DNA of 64,000 nucleotides from Neobacillus sp. DY30 (GCF_030123065.1 NZ_CP126093.1:2236001-2300000); one strand, 5' to 3'. Counted from the first letter of the stretch, positions 53,022 to 62,818 are shown. Translations and numbers: made by a program. The notes: generated from the sequence alone by a model not told the origin.

Positions 53022-53759
53022 ATGCCATTGTGTATGGCTCACAGGGGTTTTTCGGGGGTAGCACCAGAAAATACCTTAATCGCTTTTGAAAAGGCTTTGG
53101 AATTAGATTTTGTTACGTCAATTGAATTGGATGTCCAACTATCCAAAGACGAAATTCCAGTGATAATTCACGACTTTTCGTTAGAACGGACGACGAATGG
53201 TTTCGGGTTTGTGAAGGATAAAACGTTCCATGAATTAAGGGAATTGGATGCTGGAAGTTGGTTTTCAAATCATTATGCCGGAGAGAGAATACCAAGTTTG
53301 GAGGAGGTTTTAACATTTTTGAGGAACAAAGACTGTTTTATAAATATCGAATTAAAAACAGCTGGCGGCGAATACAAAGGGTATGAACACACTATTATTG
53401 ATTTGGTTAAGAAATACGATTTGGAAAAAAAAGTTTGTTTGACCTCGTTTGACCATGAAGTCATAAAAAATATTAAAAACATAGAAACGGAAATTAGGAC
53501 AGGTTTAATTATCGAGGGAAATCCTGTATTGTTACGTGAACAATTGTTAGAGTGCGGAGCTACTATTCTTTCAATTAACGTGAATTTCTTGACTTATGAA
53601 TTAGTGGAAAGGTTAAAAAAGGATGATATTGACATAGTTACCTGGACAGTAAATGATGCTGCAACGATGGAAAAGGTTATCGGGATTTCGAAGGATATTT
53701 ATATCTGTACGAATTTCCCTGATAGATATATGGAAACAGTAACAAACATGAATAAATAA
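53022..53759 (+). CDS. glycerophosphodiester phosphodiesterase
   Basis: 245 residues. GDPD fold with MAHRGFSGVAPENTLIAFEKAL (catalytic His and Glu/Asn), IELDVQLSKD (metal ligands), VIIHDFSLERTTNG (second catalytic His) and INIELK. It releases glycerol 3-phosphate from glycerophosphodiesters. No signal peptide is present, so it is cytoplasmic like the short GDPD enzymes. Its product is the substrate of GlpD encoded 1.9 kb further on. The ATG follows GGAGGGGTTTTT. Confidence 0.9.
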   Translation: MPLCMAHRGFSGVAPENTLIAFEKALELDFVTSIELDVQLSKDEIPVIIHDFSLERTTNGFGFVKDKTFHELRELDAGSWFSNHYAGERIPSLEEVLTFLRNKDCFINIELKTAGGEYKGYEHTIIDLVKKYDLEKKVCLTSFDHEVIKNIKNIETEIRTGLIIEGNPVLLREQLLECGATILSINVNFLTYELVERLKKDDIDIVTWTVNDAATMEKVIGISKDIYICTNFPDRYMETVTNMNK

Positions 53760-53824
53760 ATTTGTTAAAGTAATGGTACAGACACATAAGATGAGCCCGA
53801 TAAAATGAAATAAGGTGAAGTAAA

Positions 53825-54562
53825 ATGGACTTTATAGATTACTATTTTAACCCGAATGATCTCTTGTTCGTGAAGCGTCTGGGGTTATCTGCCCTTCTTG
53901 GATGCATGATTGGCTGGGAAAGAGAGTACTCAAATAAAACAGCAGGGGTAAAAACACATCTGTTGGTATCATTGGGAAGTTGTTTGTTGATGCTCTTGTC
54001 TATTTATGGTTTTTTGGATTGGATAAACCATCCAAACGTCCGTTATGACCCATCACGTTTAGCTGCACAAGTCATAAATGGTATCGGTTTTTTGGCAGCA
54101 GGTGCAATATTGGTTAGACCGAATTTAGTCGTGACGGGGCTAACTACTTCGGCTTCCCTTTGGGTAGCAATGGGAATTGGATTGGCAGTTGGTTCCGGAA
54201 ATTATTTCATGGCCATTGCAACTACAACACTCGTACTTCTGGTATTAACCATTATCCCGCGTGTTGAGGAGCGGCTTATAAGAAGATCGAGATGGGATTT
54301 AGATCTCCTTATGGAGGATAAACCAGGTGTGCTTGGAAAAATTACATCATTTTTAGGAGGACACAATATCAATATATTAAAAATAAATACATCTATCTTA
54401 AAAGACTCAGATTATCAAGTTTGTATAAAAATAAAGGTGAAAACAAGAAAAGGATTAGATGATGTCCTTATTGGAGTTCAAAGGATTGAGGGAGTCATTG
54501 AGGTATCGAATAATATGGTGGATATTAAAAAGCATAGTCATCTCAAGGCATCCAATCTATGA
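53825..54562 (+). CDS. MgtC/SapB family membrane protein
   Basis: 245 residues. N-terminal membrane domain with the MgtC signature (LGLSALLGCMIGWEREYSNK, KTHLLVSLGSCLLM, NGIGFLAAGAILV, TTSASLWVAMGIG) and a C-terminal soluble ACT-like domain (DLLMEDKPGVLGKITSFLGG). Members are linked to magnesium homeostasis and membrane energetics. No direct transport is established. The start follows ATAAGGTGAAGTAAA. Confidence 0.88.
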   Translation: MDFIDYYFNPNDLLFVKRLGLSALLGCMIGWEREYSNKTAGVKTHLLVSLGSCLLMLLSIYGFLDWINHPNVRYDPSRLAAQVINGIGFLAAGAILVRPNLVVTGLTTSASLWVAMGIGLAVGSGNYFMAIATTTLVLLVLTIIPRVEERLIRRSRWDLDLLMEDKPGVLGKITSFLGGHNINILKINTSILKDSDYQVCIKIKVKTRKGLDDVLIGVQRIEGVIEVSNNMVDIKKHSHLKASNL

Positions 54563-54822
54563 GAGGCTTGATCATTGTAGAAACTGCTAATTATCAAGAT
54601 TTAATAAAGCTGAACGGTAGGGATAACTAAGATATAATTTACTTATTAGTGAAAAAAACAGGAGAGCGGAGTCCATTACTACTTCCAAGAAGAAAATTTG
54701 TGAGCATTTTAGCAGAGTATAGTTGCACTTTGACTGTATTTTTAAAATACTGAATTTTTATCTTTTCACGATAATTATAAGTTATAATTATAGTAAATTA
54801 ATATCTGACGGTTCGATATTTG

Positions 54823-54881
54823 GAGAGACCAAAACGCCAGTTATAGCATTTGCTATAATGCACGTTTGGTCTCTTTTTTTA
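54823..54881 (+). promoter_or_regulatory. glpD leader hairpin/terminator, candidate GlpP-controlled antitermination site
   Basis: In a 360-bp gene-free stretch, GAGACCAAA pairs with TTTGGTCTC, enclosing a second perfect stem TTATAGCA/TGCTATAA, followed by seven Ts: a strong terminator 41 bp before glpD. In B. subtilis glpD is controlled by GlpP-dependent antitermination at a leader terminator, and this structure sits in the same place. A TATAAT-like -10 lies at about 54783. The rest of the stretch shows nothing else. Confidence 0.65.
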
Positions 54882-54921
54882 TAGATTGCTAATTTGATGA
54901 TTCACATAGGAGGAACCATAA

Positions 54922-56592
54922 ATGACATTTTCAGCATTAAAAAGAGAAGATCAGCTTAACATCATATCGAAAGAACAGTATGACCTGCTTATTATTGGCG
55001 GCGGCATTACGGGAGCAGGAATCGCTTTGGATGCCTCCCTCCGAGGAATGAAGGTTGCTCTCATTGACATGCAGGACTTTGCGGCAGGTACGTCAAGCCG
55101 TTCAACCAAGCTAGTTCATGGAGGATTACGATACTTAAAGCAATTTCAAGTTGGCTTAGTTGCAGAAGTAGGTAAAGAACGGGCAATTGTCTACGAAAAT
55201 GGCCCACATGTTACCAAACCTGAATGGATGCTTCTTCCCCTCCATAAAGGCGGGACATTCGGTCCTTTGAGTACATCTATCGGTTTACGCCTTTACGATT
55301 ATTTAGCTGGCGTGAAAAAGTCTGAAAAGAGACGCATGCTTTCACGGGATGAAACCATTTCGAAAGAACCGCTTATAAAAAAAGAAGGGCTCAAGGGTGG
55401 TGGCTATTATGTTGAATACCGTACAGATGATGCCCGATTAACCATTGAAGTCATAAAGGCTGCCTACGAAAATGGAGCAAATTTAATAAACTATGTAAAA
55501 GCTGAGGAGTTTATTTATCACAATGAAGTGATAATCGGGGTCAAGGCGAAGGATATGCTTACAAACAAGGCAGTAAACATCACAACGAAAAAAGTGGTAA
55601 ATGCGGGTGGTCCCTGGGTTGATCATATTCGTAAAAAGGATTACTCAAGGAATAACAAACAGCTCCGTTTGACAAAAGGTGTACATATTGTTATCGATCA
55701 GGCTGTCTTCCCGCTGCGCCAAGCCGTATATTTTGACACTCCAGATGGACGGATGGTGTTCGCAATACCCCGTGACGGCAAAACCTATGTAGGAACGACA
55801 GATACATTTTATGGTGAGAACGCGACTCGTCCCAATATGCTTGAGGAAGACCGTGAATATATATTGAATGCCATGCATTTTATGTTTCCCAAGGTAAAGG
55901 TTACACACAAAGACATAGAATCGAGCTGGGCAGGCGTCCGTCCATTAATATACGAAGAAGGAAAGGACCCTTCAGAGATATCACGTAAAGATGAAATATG
56001 GGAAGGAGAAAGCGGACTCATTACAATTGCGGGAGGCAAATTGACCGGATACCGGAAGATGGCAGAGTCAGTCGTGGACCTAATTGCAAAACGCCTTGGG
56101 GAAGATGGGCAATTTTTTAAAGAATCAAAAACAAAAACATATCCAATTTCAGGCGGCAAAGTCGGAGGTTCTAAAGGGTTTCACGAATATAGTTCCCTTA
56201 AAGAACAAGAAGTAATGGAGGCAGGATTCACCAAGGAAGAAGGACGCCGTCTTGTTCAAATGTACGGTTCAAATGTGAATGAAATTTTCCATTACGCAAC
56301 AACATTCAATGTGTTAGAAAACACAAAATTAACGAAAATCGTTTATTCGCAACTAATGTACTCCATTGAGCATGAAATGGCAGCTACACCTGCGGATTTC
56401 TTCATTCGCCGTACAGGTGCCCTATTTTTCAATATCAACTGGGTCCGTACTTGGAAGGATGAGGTACTGTTATTTATGGAGGAAAAATTTAATTGGAATA
56501 AGAAACAGACAGCTCTTTATAAAGAGGAGCTCGAAATAGAGCTAAAAGATGCCGTCATACCTGTCGATTTGCAACAAAACAAAGCCATTTGA
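54922..56592 (+). CDS. glpD: aerobic glycerol-3-phosphate dehydrogenase
   Basis: 556 residues, normal for GlpD. FAD-binding [21 protein letters not shown], the family signature [30 protein letters not shown] and the C-terminal helical domain ([21 protein letters not shown]). It oxidises glycerol 3-phosphate to dihydroxyacetone phosphate at the membrane, passing electrons to quinone. The ATG follows CATAGGAGGAACC. It is a single gene preceded by a leader terminator and followed by its own terminator. Confidence 0.96.
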   Translation: MTFSALKREDQLNIISKEQYDLLIIGGGITGAGIALDASLRGMKVALIDMQDFAAGTSSRSTKLVHGGLRYLKQFQVGLVAEVGKERAIVYENGPHVTKPEWMLLPLHKGGTFGPLSTSIGLRLYDYLAGVKKSEKRRMLSRDETISKEPLIKKEGLKGGGYYVEYRTDDARLTIEVIKAAYENGANLINYVKAEEFIYHNEVIIGVKAKDMLTNKAVNITTKKVVNAGGPWVDHIRKKDYSRNNKQLRLTKGVHIVIDQAVFPLRQAVYFDTPDGRMVFAIPRDGKTYVGTTDTFYGENATRPNMLEEDREYILNAMHFMFPKVKVTHKDIESSWAGVRPLIYEEGKDPSEISRKDEIWEGESGLITIAGGKLTGYRKMAESVVDLIAKRLGEDGQFFKESKTKTYPISGGKVGGSKGFHEYSSLKEQEVMEAGFTKEEGRRLVQMYGSNVNEIFHYATTFNVLENTKLTKIVYSQLMYSIEHEMAATPADFFIRRTGALFFNINWVRTWKDEVLLFMEEKFNWNKKQTALYKEELEIELKDAVIPVDLQQNKAI

Positions 56593-56617
56593 GGGAGCTC
56601 GTGCTCTCTCTTTTTTG
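56591..56617 (+). terminator. rho-independent terminator after glpD
   Basis: GAGGGAGC-TCGT-GCTCTCTC with a TTTTTTG tail directly behind the glpD stop. Confidence 0.85.
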
Positions 56618-56729
56618 CTTTTTAAAAGGGAGAATTAGATTTAACTATATAGGTGAACTAAGTGTGATTTTTATACTAAGATAAACTATGAAATGATTGG
56701 TTACATTAATATTCTGGAGGTGATTGTAA

Positions 56730-56882
56730 ATGGCAGATAACAAAAAGAAAAGTCGTTCATCAGAGGCTGAAATACTTGCTAATCAAGCGGAAGCGTCTCG
56801 ACACCAAGCTGGGTCTTCAGGCAAATATGGAACGGAATTCGCAAGTGTGGATAACAAAGAAACTGGAAAAATTGAACCATAG
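56730..56882 (+). CDS. sspE: gamma-type small acid-soluble spore protein, short form
   Basis: A 50-residue protein: ATG 56730 after CTGGAGGTGATT. The sequence begins MADNKKKSRSSEAEIL and has ASRHQAGSSG followed by KYGTEFASVDN. The GxFGTEFAS-type segment is the repeat signature of gamma SASPs (SspE), which serve as amino-acid reserve in the spore core. Only one repeat is present, where B. subtilis SspE has two, so it is a short version. Lysine- and glutamine-containing hydrophilic composition without tryptophan fits. A terminator follows. Confidence 0.75.
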   Translation: MADNKKKSRSSEAEILANQAEASRHQAGSSGKYGTEFASVDNKETGKIEP

Positions 56883-56888
56883 AAAAAA

Positions 56889-56913
56889 AGGCACCCGCTC
56901 ATTGGGTGCTTTG
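56889..56913 (+). terminator. rho-independent terminator
   Basis: GGCACCC and GGGTGCT form the stem behind the spore protein gene, with TTT afterwards. Confidence 0.75.
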
Positions 56914-56987
56914 ACAAGTCAGCTGCGAATTAAAAATATTAGTGTTAAGTTCACCTGCCAATTACTTGACTTATACTTAAAAGATTC

Positions 56988-57021
56988 AATCCAAGTGATG
57001 ATTTTCACTTGGGCTTTATTT
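56988..57021. terminator. hairpin between convergent genes
   Basis: CCAAGTGA and TCACTTGGG form a stem followed by CTTTATTTAT. It overlaps the end of the leftward IclR gene and may stop transcription coming from the left. Confidence 0.55.
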
Positions 57022-57789
57022 ATGTTTCGTGTGGATATAAAGTTTATTGCCTAGTTTTGCTGATATACGCAAGCCGTAATGGATAACTTTTTCAATTAAT
57101 AACTGTTTTTTTTCATCTGTTTGGTTGATGTCAACGTAACCAATACTTAATGCTCCTATTAATTCATTGGAGTGATTGAATATGGGAGCTGCTACAGAGG
57201 AGGTGCCTATGGTCCTTTCTCCGTGACTTTCTCCAAAACCTTTTTGCTGAATGGTGTTTAGCTGTTGTAAAAACCAATCCATTTCTTCTTTCGGTACTAA
57301 CTCACTTATGATTTTTAAAGCATCATCCCTATTCATATGGGCCAGCATGACTTTATTGGCAGCCCCGATATTCATTGGGATTCTAATTCCCAACTGGTCA
57401 TAAATCCGGATTGGATTATGCGGACAATCAATTCTTTCGACCACTAAAGCTTCCAAGCCAATAGGCTTACTGAAATAAACACTCTCCTCCACTTCATGCA
57501 TTAAAGACTCCATTTCAGGGCGGATCAGCCCGACAAAATCAAAGGTATCATACATTTGTAAGCCATATTCCAGCCAGGAATACCCCATTGAATAGAGTTT
57601 AAGATTCGGATCCTGCTGAATTAATCCATGTTTGATCATGGATTGTAGAAGACGATGCATAGTGCTTACAGGCAAGTCACACTCCTTTGATAAATCTGTA
57701 ATCGAGAACCAATTTTTAGTATCGCTTTGCGCTAGGACTTTAATTACTTGCATAGCTCGGTCAATTGTCTGCACTTTATTCAACCCCAA
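57016..57789 (-). CDS. IclR-family transcriptional regulator
   Basis: 257 residues. N-terminal winged helix (FSITDLSKECDLPVSTMHRLLQSMIKHGLI) and IclR effector domain (GAANKVMLAHMNRDDALKII, RTIGTSSVAAPIFNHSNELIGALSIGY). The start is uncertain: TTG 57789 lacks a clear ribosome site, and a GTG a few codons in (VQTID) is possible. It is divergent from the deiminase-type operon, so it is probably that operon's regulator. It is unrelated in detail to the IclR gene at 33944. Confidence 0.87.
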   Translation of the reverse strand: MGLNKVQTIDRAMQVIKVLAQSDTKNWFSITDLSKECDLPVSTMHRLLQSMIKHGLIQQDPNLKLYSMGYSWLEYGLQMYDTFDFVGLIRPEMESLMHEVEESVYFSKPIGLEALVVERIDCPHNPIRIYDQLGIRIPMNIGAANKVMLAHMNRDDALKIISELVPKEEMDWFLQQLNTIQQKGFGESHGERTIGTSSVAAPIFNHSNELIGALSIGYVDINQTDEKKQLLIEKVIHYGLRISAKLGNKLYIHTKHK

Positions 57790-57945
57790 TCATTATGTTT
57801 ATGAACTAGGTAAAGAAAGGAATAATTTATTTTTCAGTAAATTCAAAATTCATTGACAAGTATTTCTAATTTTAATAATATCATATTATAAGTTTCCATT
57901 AAAAGAAAAAGTTTTCCACTATGCGGAAAAAGGAGGTTAAAAAAC

Positions 57946-58812
57946 TTGTTATCTTCTATGCATAAAAATCTTAACAAGGTAATTTTAAAACATCCAAAGG
58001 ACGCTTTTATCAGTCAAGAGCACCTAAGAAATGAATGGGAAAAGTTTAATTACATCAATGAACCGGACTACATAAAAGCACAAAATGAATTTGAACAGTT
58101 TCATGCGATTATTCGAGAACATGTGGCTGAAATTGAATTTTTACCTGCTTCAGGGACAGTTGGATTAGATTCGCTTTACGCCCATGACCCTGTAAAATTC
58201 ACGAAAAATGGAGCCATTATTTTAAAATCTGGTAAAAAATTACGTCAGCCAGAGGCAGAGGCTTATAAACAATTTTTACTAGAACAGAAGATTCCTATAG
58301 TTGGTGAACTAACAGGCGAGGCGGTAGCTGATGGTGGAGACCTCGTCTGGCTCGATGATCAGACTTTATTGATTGGACGCGGTTATCGTACGAATGATGA
58401 AGCCATCCGACAAATCAAGGAAATGACAAAGGAGATGGTTGAAGAGTGTATTGTTGTTCAATTACCGCATGACCAGGGGGAAGAAGAATGTCTTCATCTT
58501 ATGTCAATCATTAGTATCGTAGATGAGAATCTGGCAGTGGTTTATTCAAGACTTATGCCGGTATTCCTTCGGCAGCTGCTAGTTAAGCGAGGTTTTCAAT
58601 TAATAGAGGTACCTGATGAAGAGTATCACCGCCTGGGCTGTAATGTTCTTGCGCTCGCACCAAGAGTCTGCGTGATGGTTTCAGGGAATCCGTCAACAAA
58701 GGAACAATTACTTGCAGCTGGCGCAACTGTCTATGAATATGAAGGAAATGAAATTTCTTATTTAGGAACGGGGGGACCTACATGTCTTACATGTCCAGTA
58801 GCAAGAGGTTAA
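57946..58812 (+). CDS. arginine deiminase/DDAH-fold amidinohydrolase
   Basis: 288 residues from TTG 57946, with AAAAAGGAGG nine bases upstream. ATG 57958 is the alternative. Guanidine-modifying superfamily: DSLYAHDPVKFT, the acidic EAVADGGDLVWLDD, catalytic His in ECLHLMSIISIV, and the nucleophile region GGPTCLTCPV with Cys 280. It cleaves a guanidino compound such as a methylated arginine, arginine or a derivative to a ureido product. It is the first gene of the operon with a second enzyme of the same fold, an amino-acid permease and a RocB-like enzyme. Confidence 0.82.
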   Translation: MLSSMHKNLNKVILKHPKDAFISQEHLRNEWEKFNYINEPDYIKAQNEFEQFHAIIREHVAEIEFLPASGTVGLDSLYAHDPVKFTKNGAIILKSGKKLRQPEAEAYKQFLLEQKIPIVGELTGEAVADGGDLVWLDDQTLLIGRGYRTNDEAIRQIKEMTKEMVEECIVVQLPHDQGEEECLHLMSIISIVDENLAVVYSRLMPVFLRQLLVKRGFQLIEVPDEEYHRLGCNVLALAPRVCVMVSGNPSTKEQLLAAGATVYEYEGNEISYLGTGGPTCLTCPVARG

Positions 58813-58829
58813 AAAAGGAGGAGAGTATC

Positions 58830-59591
58830 ATGTTTAAAAATACGATTGTTAAAATACCAAGTGAAAGCTATGTCAATGGGTTAACTACTTCCGATTTAGG
58901 AAGACCTAATTTCGAAATCGCATTAGAACAGCATCAGGCCTATATAGACGCGTTGAAAAAATGCGGTACAACCGTAACAATTCTTCCTAGTAATATTGAA
59001 TTTCCTGACTCAACTTTTGTAGAGGATACAGCGGTATTGACACCTAATTTCGCTGTCATTTCGAATCCAGGGGCACTTTCCCGGAATGGTGAAATCCATG
59101 AAATGGAACCTGTACTTAAATCATTCTATGAATCTATTTATTCTATTAAGGATCCGGGAACTCTTGATGGGGGTGATATCCTTCAGATTGAAGATCACTT
59201 TTATATAGGAATTTCTGCTAGAACTAACCATGAGGGTGCGTTGCAATTAAAAACGATCCTTGAATTGGAGGGTTACAAAAGTACCATTGTTGAGTTAAAG
59301 AAATTCTTCCATTTAAAAACAGGTATTGCTTATTTAGGCAATCAAACGATAGTGGTCGCAGGGGAATTTATTGATCATCCCGAGTTTAACCAATATCAAA
59401 AAATAGTTGTTCCACCTGAAGAGGAATACGCAGCAAATTGTATCTGTGTGAATGATTATGTCATTATTCCTGCTGGTTATCCTATAACAAAACAAAAAAT
59501 TAACGATGCAGGGTATCAGACCATCGAACTCGAAATGTCAGAATTCCGTAAACAGGATGGCGGATTAAGCTGCTTGTCACTGCGATTTTAA
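58830..59591 (+). CDS. dimethylargininase (DDAH)-like hydrolase
   Basis: 253 residues from ATG 58830 (AAAAAGGAGGAGAG upstream). Upstream in-frame ATGs lie inside the previous gene and lack a site. DDAH pattern: LPSNIEFPDSTFVEDTAVL, GTLDGGDILQIED, catalytic His in FFHLKTGIAYLG and terminal DGGLSCLSLRF with nucleophile Cys 248. It hydrolyses N-omega-methylated arginines to citrulline and methylamines. Paired with the gene before, the operon probably handles methylarginines or another guanidino amino acid taken up by the permease. Confidence 0.87.
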   Translation: MFKNTIVKIPSESYVNGLTTSDLGRPNFEIALEQHQAYIDALKKCGTTVTILPSNIEFPDSTFVEDTAVLTPNFAVISNPGALSRNGEIHEMEPVLKSFYESIYSIKDPGTLDGGDILQIEDHFYIGISARTNHEGALQLKTILELEGYKSTIVELKKFFHLKTGIAYLGNQTIVVAGEFIDHPEFNQYQKIVVPPEEEYAANCICVNDYVIIPAGYPITKQKINDAGYQTIELEMSEFRKQDGGLSCLSLRF

Positions 59592-59635
59592 TTATGTAAA
59601 GGGGTAATGCTATTTAAAGAGGGGTGGGAGAGGGA

Positions 59636-61045
59636 ATGGAAACAGTGAATCAGGTAAGTCAGGAAAATCAATTAAATCGATCCATGAAACGCAGACATTT
59701 ATTTATGCTTTCATTAGGGGGAGTTATTGGAACGGGATTGTTTTTAAATGCTGGTTATACCATTAATCAGTCGGGAGCCGGCGGTGCATTAGTTGGGTAT
59801 TTGTTTGGCGGGATCATTTTGTACCTGGTCATGGTCTGCTTAGGTGAGCTCGCTGTCTATATGCCAGTCACAGGATCTTTTCAAACATATGCCAGTAAAT
59901 TCATAAGTCCTTCTGCCGGGTTCTCTTTAGGATGGATGTACTTTATTGGGTCGGCTACTACGGCTGGGGTTGAATTCACCGCCGCTGGGATCCTCATGCA
60001 GAGGTGGTTCCCAGATGTTTCTGTTTGGATATGGTGTGCGTTGTTTATATTGTTGTTGTTCGGACTTAATGCTTTAACGACAAGAGGTTTCGCCGAGGCA
60101 GAATATTGGTTTGCCGGTATTAAGGTAATTGCTGTAATTTTCTTTATCATTATAGGTGCCGGAGCCATCTTGGGAATTATTCCTCTCGAAGACAGACCTG
60201 CACCATTATTGGACAATCTAGCTCCATCCGGATTATTTCCAGCAGGAATTGCCATTCTTTTTGTGACGATGATGAATGTTATTTTTTCTTACCAAGGATC
60301 TGAATTAATCGGGATTGCTGCTGGAGAGAGCGAGGAACCTTCAAAGAATATCCCCCGTGCTATTCGCAACGTGTTATTTAGGATTATTGTCTTTTATTTG
60401 GCTTCTATTATTATTTTATCTGCGATTTTTCCAACGGAAGAACTCGGTTTATTAGAAAGTCCTTTCGTAACGTTAATGGATCTTGCTGGAATTCCATTTG
60501 CACCAGATATTATGAACTTTGTTATCCTGACTGCGATATTATCAGTAGGAAACTCTTGTATCTATGCTTCTACACGTCTTTTGTGGGCCATGGCTCACGA
60601 GGGAATGGCACCAAAACGGTTTGGGAGACTTTCAAAACGGAAGGTTCCATTTAGAGCTCTAGTGTTTACGATGATATTCTCACTATTATCACTTTTGACT
60701 AGCGTTATTGCTGCAGATACAGTTTTCGTTTTATTAATGTCTGTTGCCGGAATATCCGTGACCATCTCCTGGATTGGAATCGCACTATCTCAGTTAATGT
60801 TCCGGCGCAAATATTTACAGGGCGGTGGGAAATTAGAGGATCTGCAATACAAAGTCCCATTTTATCCGCTAATTCCAATCGTATGTATCGTATTTTGCGT
60901 ATCCATCCTTATATTCCTGGCATTTGACCCAACACAACTAATAGGACTCCTCATCGGACTAGGATTCCTAGCAATATGCTATATATTCTACTACATCAAA
61001 AACAAACAAACCAAAGCAAACTCAGAAACGAATATAAACGGATAA
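59636..61045 (+). CDS. amino acid permease (APC superfamily)
   Basis: 469 residues from ATG 59636 (AGAGGGA upstream). Twelve spans. The first helix carries the APC motif LSLGGVIGTGLFLNAGYTINQSG, and GSATTAGVEFTAAGILM and SYQGSELIGIAAGESEEPSKNIPRAI fit the amino-acid transporter (AAT) family that includes RocC/RocE. It probably imports arginine or methylated arginine for the two upstream hydrolases. It ends shortly before a repeat-rich spacer and the rocB-like gene. Confidence 0.9.
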   Translation: METVNQVSQENQLNRSMKRRHLFMLSLGGVIGTGLFLNAGYTINQSGAGGALVGYLFGGIILYLVMVCLGELAVYMPVTGSFQTYASKFISPSAGFSLGWMYFIGSATTAGVEFTAAGILMQRWFPDVSVWIWCALFILLLFGLNALTTRGFAEAEYWFAGIKVIAVIFFIIIGAGAILGIIPLEDRPAPLLDNLAPSGLFPAGIAILFVTMMNVIFSYQGSELIGIAAGESEEPSKNIPRAIRNVLFRIIVFYLASIIILSAIFPTEELGLLESPFVTLMDLAGIPFAPDIMNFVILTAILSVGNSCIYASTRLLWAMAHEGMAPKRFGRLSKRKVPFRALVFTMIFSLLSLLTSVIAADTVFVLLMSVAGISVTISWIGIALSQLMFRRKYLQGGGKLEDLQYKVPFYPLIPIVCIVFCVSILIFLAFDPTQLIGLLIGLGFLAICYIFYYIKNKQTKANSETNING

Positions 61046-61049
61046 CATA

Positions 61050-61160
61050 GGTGAAATAATATTGGTGAAATAATATTGGTGAAATAATATTGGTGACAGG
61101 CACCACTCGTGGACAGTGTCCACCTCAGGTGGACACTTCCTCGCCTCAGGCGGGCACTCG
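61050..61160 (+). repeat. 14-bp triple repeat and palindromic intergenic element
   Basis: GGTGAAATAATATT occurs three times head to tail (61050-61091), then the palindrome GGTGACAGGCACC, GTGGACAGTGTCCAC and two CCTCAGGNGG-x-CAC segments follow. The GGTGACAGGCACC / GGACA-TGTCC combination is, from memory, a scattered element in Bacillus-like genomes. It fills the spacer between the permease and rocB-like genes. No open frame of note. Confidence 0.7.
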
Positions 61161-61192
61161 TTTATGGAATATTGGTAAAGGGGAATAAATTT

Positions 61193-62818
61193 ATGGAACA
61201 ACTTAGGTGGGGAACTCCGGATAGGCTGCGGAATTTGTTGTGTGAACTGGTGAGCTGGAAGAGTATGACGTTAACCGAGGGGGAGCGGGAGTTTCCAAGC
61301 AAGCTTCGGGCAAAATTACAGGATTTGCAGTATTTTCAGGAGAATCCCGGTTATTTAGGTCTTCATGATGCTGATTTGGGCCGGCGATTCTTAACGGGGT
61401 TATATAAGCATCCTTCATCAAAGGATACGATTGTTTTACTGAGTCATTTTGATACGGTAAACACTGAGGAATATGGGGATCTGGAGGAGTATGCCTATCA
61501 GCCGGAAGAATTGACGAAATTATTAGTAAATAGAATTGATGAATTAGATGGGGATTCGCATAGAGACCTCCTATCTGGTGAATATATTTTTGGCCGGGGC
61601 ACAATGGATATGAAGATGGGACTGGCAATGCATATGGGCTTATTGGAAAAAGCTACTGTTGAGAAGTGGCCAATAAATCTCCTGCTGCTCACAGTCCCCG
61701 ATGAAGAGGTAAATTCATCAGGAATGCGTGCTGCTGTTACGAAACTGCTCGACTTAAAAGATCAATATAATCTCAACTATAAACTTTTTCTGAACGGAGA
61801 GCCGGTATTTACCCAAGAACCGGGTGACAGAAGTTTTTATGTTTATTCTGGATCGATAGGAAAAATTATGCCATCTGCGCTCTTTTATGGAAAAGAAACA
61901 CATGTTGGTGAACCACTCAGCGGCATTACAGCGCCATTTATTGCCTCATTTTTGACTCAGAGAATGGAGTGGAATTTGACGCTGCAAGAAAAAGTGAATG
62001 GCGAAACTACACCACTTCCTGTTACTCTTCAGCAAAAAGACTTACGGTTGGAATACTCTGCTCAAACGCCATTTCGTTCTGCAGCATTATATAATGTGTT
62101 TTTAATGAAACGGACTGCTGACGAAATTATGGAGATCTTTGAAAAAGTTGCTATTGACGCTGCAAAAGCCTGTAATCAGGCATATAAAGAGGTTTGTTTG
62201 AAGCACTCTGTGAAGCCGGTTGGTGAAGTCCGTGTTTTGCGTTACGAGGATTTACAAACATATGCAATCCGTAAATTTGGATTTGATTTTGTGGAGCAAA
62301 TAAAGGCACAAGTTCAGGCAACTCCTAACTGGGATGATCGTGAAAAATCAATACGAATAGCAGACAGTTTGATGATTGAATGTCAGGAACTGACACCAGC
62401 AATCGTTTTACTCTATGCACCTCCTTATTATCCGGCAGTAAATTCATCTGATGATGATCTAGTTAAGAGATGTGTAAAGTTAGTTAGGGAACTAGGACAA
62501 AAAAATTTTAATTTACCTGTAAAACAGGTGCATTATTTTAATGGAATCAGTGACTTAAGCTATGTGAACTATCATGATGAGGGGAAAGGCTGGACTGCAT
62601 TTAAAGCAAATACACCAGTTTGGGGAAGCAGTTACTGTATACCTTTTGATGCTATGACCCAGCTTCGTGCACCTGTATTAAATGTAGGTCCGTTTGGAAA
62701 AGATGCTCATAAAAGGACAGAAAGACTGCATATTAAAAGCGCTTTTGAAGAAGTACCGGCTCTAGTTGAGGATATGATAAAAATGATAATCAAAAGCATG
62801 TGTCAATCCATTCATTGA
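61193..62818 (+). CDS. rocB: M20-family peptidase/deacylase, RocB-like
   Basis: 541 residues from ATG 61193 (AAAGGGGAATAA). An in-frame start at 61109 lies in the repeat. The metal-binding motifs of the M20 family are visible: LLSHFDTVN, GRGTMDMKMG and PDEEVNSSGMRAAV. The insertion domain and length match B. subtilis RocB, a protein of the arginine/ornithine utilisation genes whose reaction is not established. Position after a RocE-like permease and two guanidine hydrolases supports a role in processing an arginine-derived compound. Confidence 0.87.
   Translation: MEQLRWGTPDRLRNLLCELVSWKSMTLTEGEREFPSKLRAKLQDLQYFQENPGYLGLHDADLGRRFLTGLYKHPSSKDTIVLLSHFDTVNTEEYGDLEEYAYQPEELTKLLVNRIDELDGDSHRDLLSGEYIFGRGTMDMKMGLAMHMGLLEKATVEKWPINLLLLTVPDEEVNSSGMRAAVTKLLDLKDQYNLNYKLFLNGEPVFTQEPGDRSFYVYSGSIGKIMPSALFYGKETHVGEPLSGITAPFIASFLTQRMEWNLTLQEKVNGETTPLPVTLQQKDLRLEYSAQTPFRSAALYNVFLMKRTADEIMEIFEKVAIDAAKACNQAYKEVCLKHSVKPVGEVRVLRYEDLQTYAIRKFGFDFVEQIKAQVQATPNWDDREKSIRIADSLMIECQELTPAIVLLYAPPYYPAVNSSDDDLVKRCVKLVRELGQKNFNLPVKQVHYFNGISDLSYVNYHDEGKGWTAFKANTPVWGSSYCIPFDAMTQLRAPVLNVGPFGKDAHKRTERLHIKSAFEEVPALVEDMIKMIIKSMCQSIH

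Noticed and set aside
54563..54820. Small gene between the MgtC-family gene and glpD
   Set aside because: Only short frames without ribosome sites. Nothing beyond promoter-like AT-rich sequence is seen.
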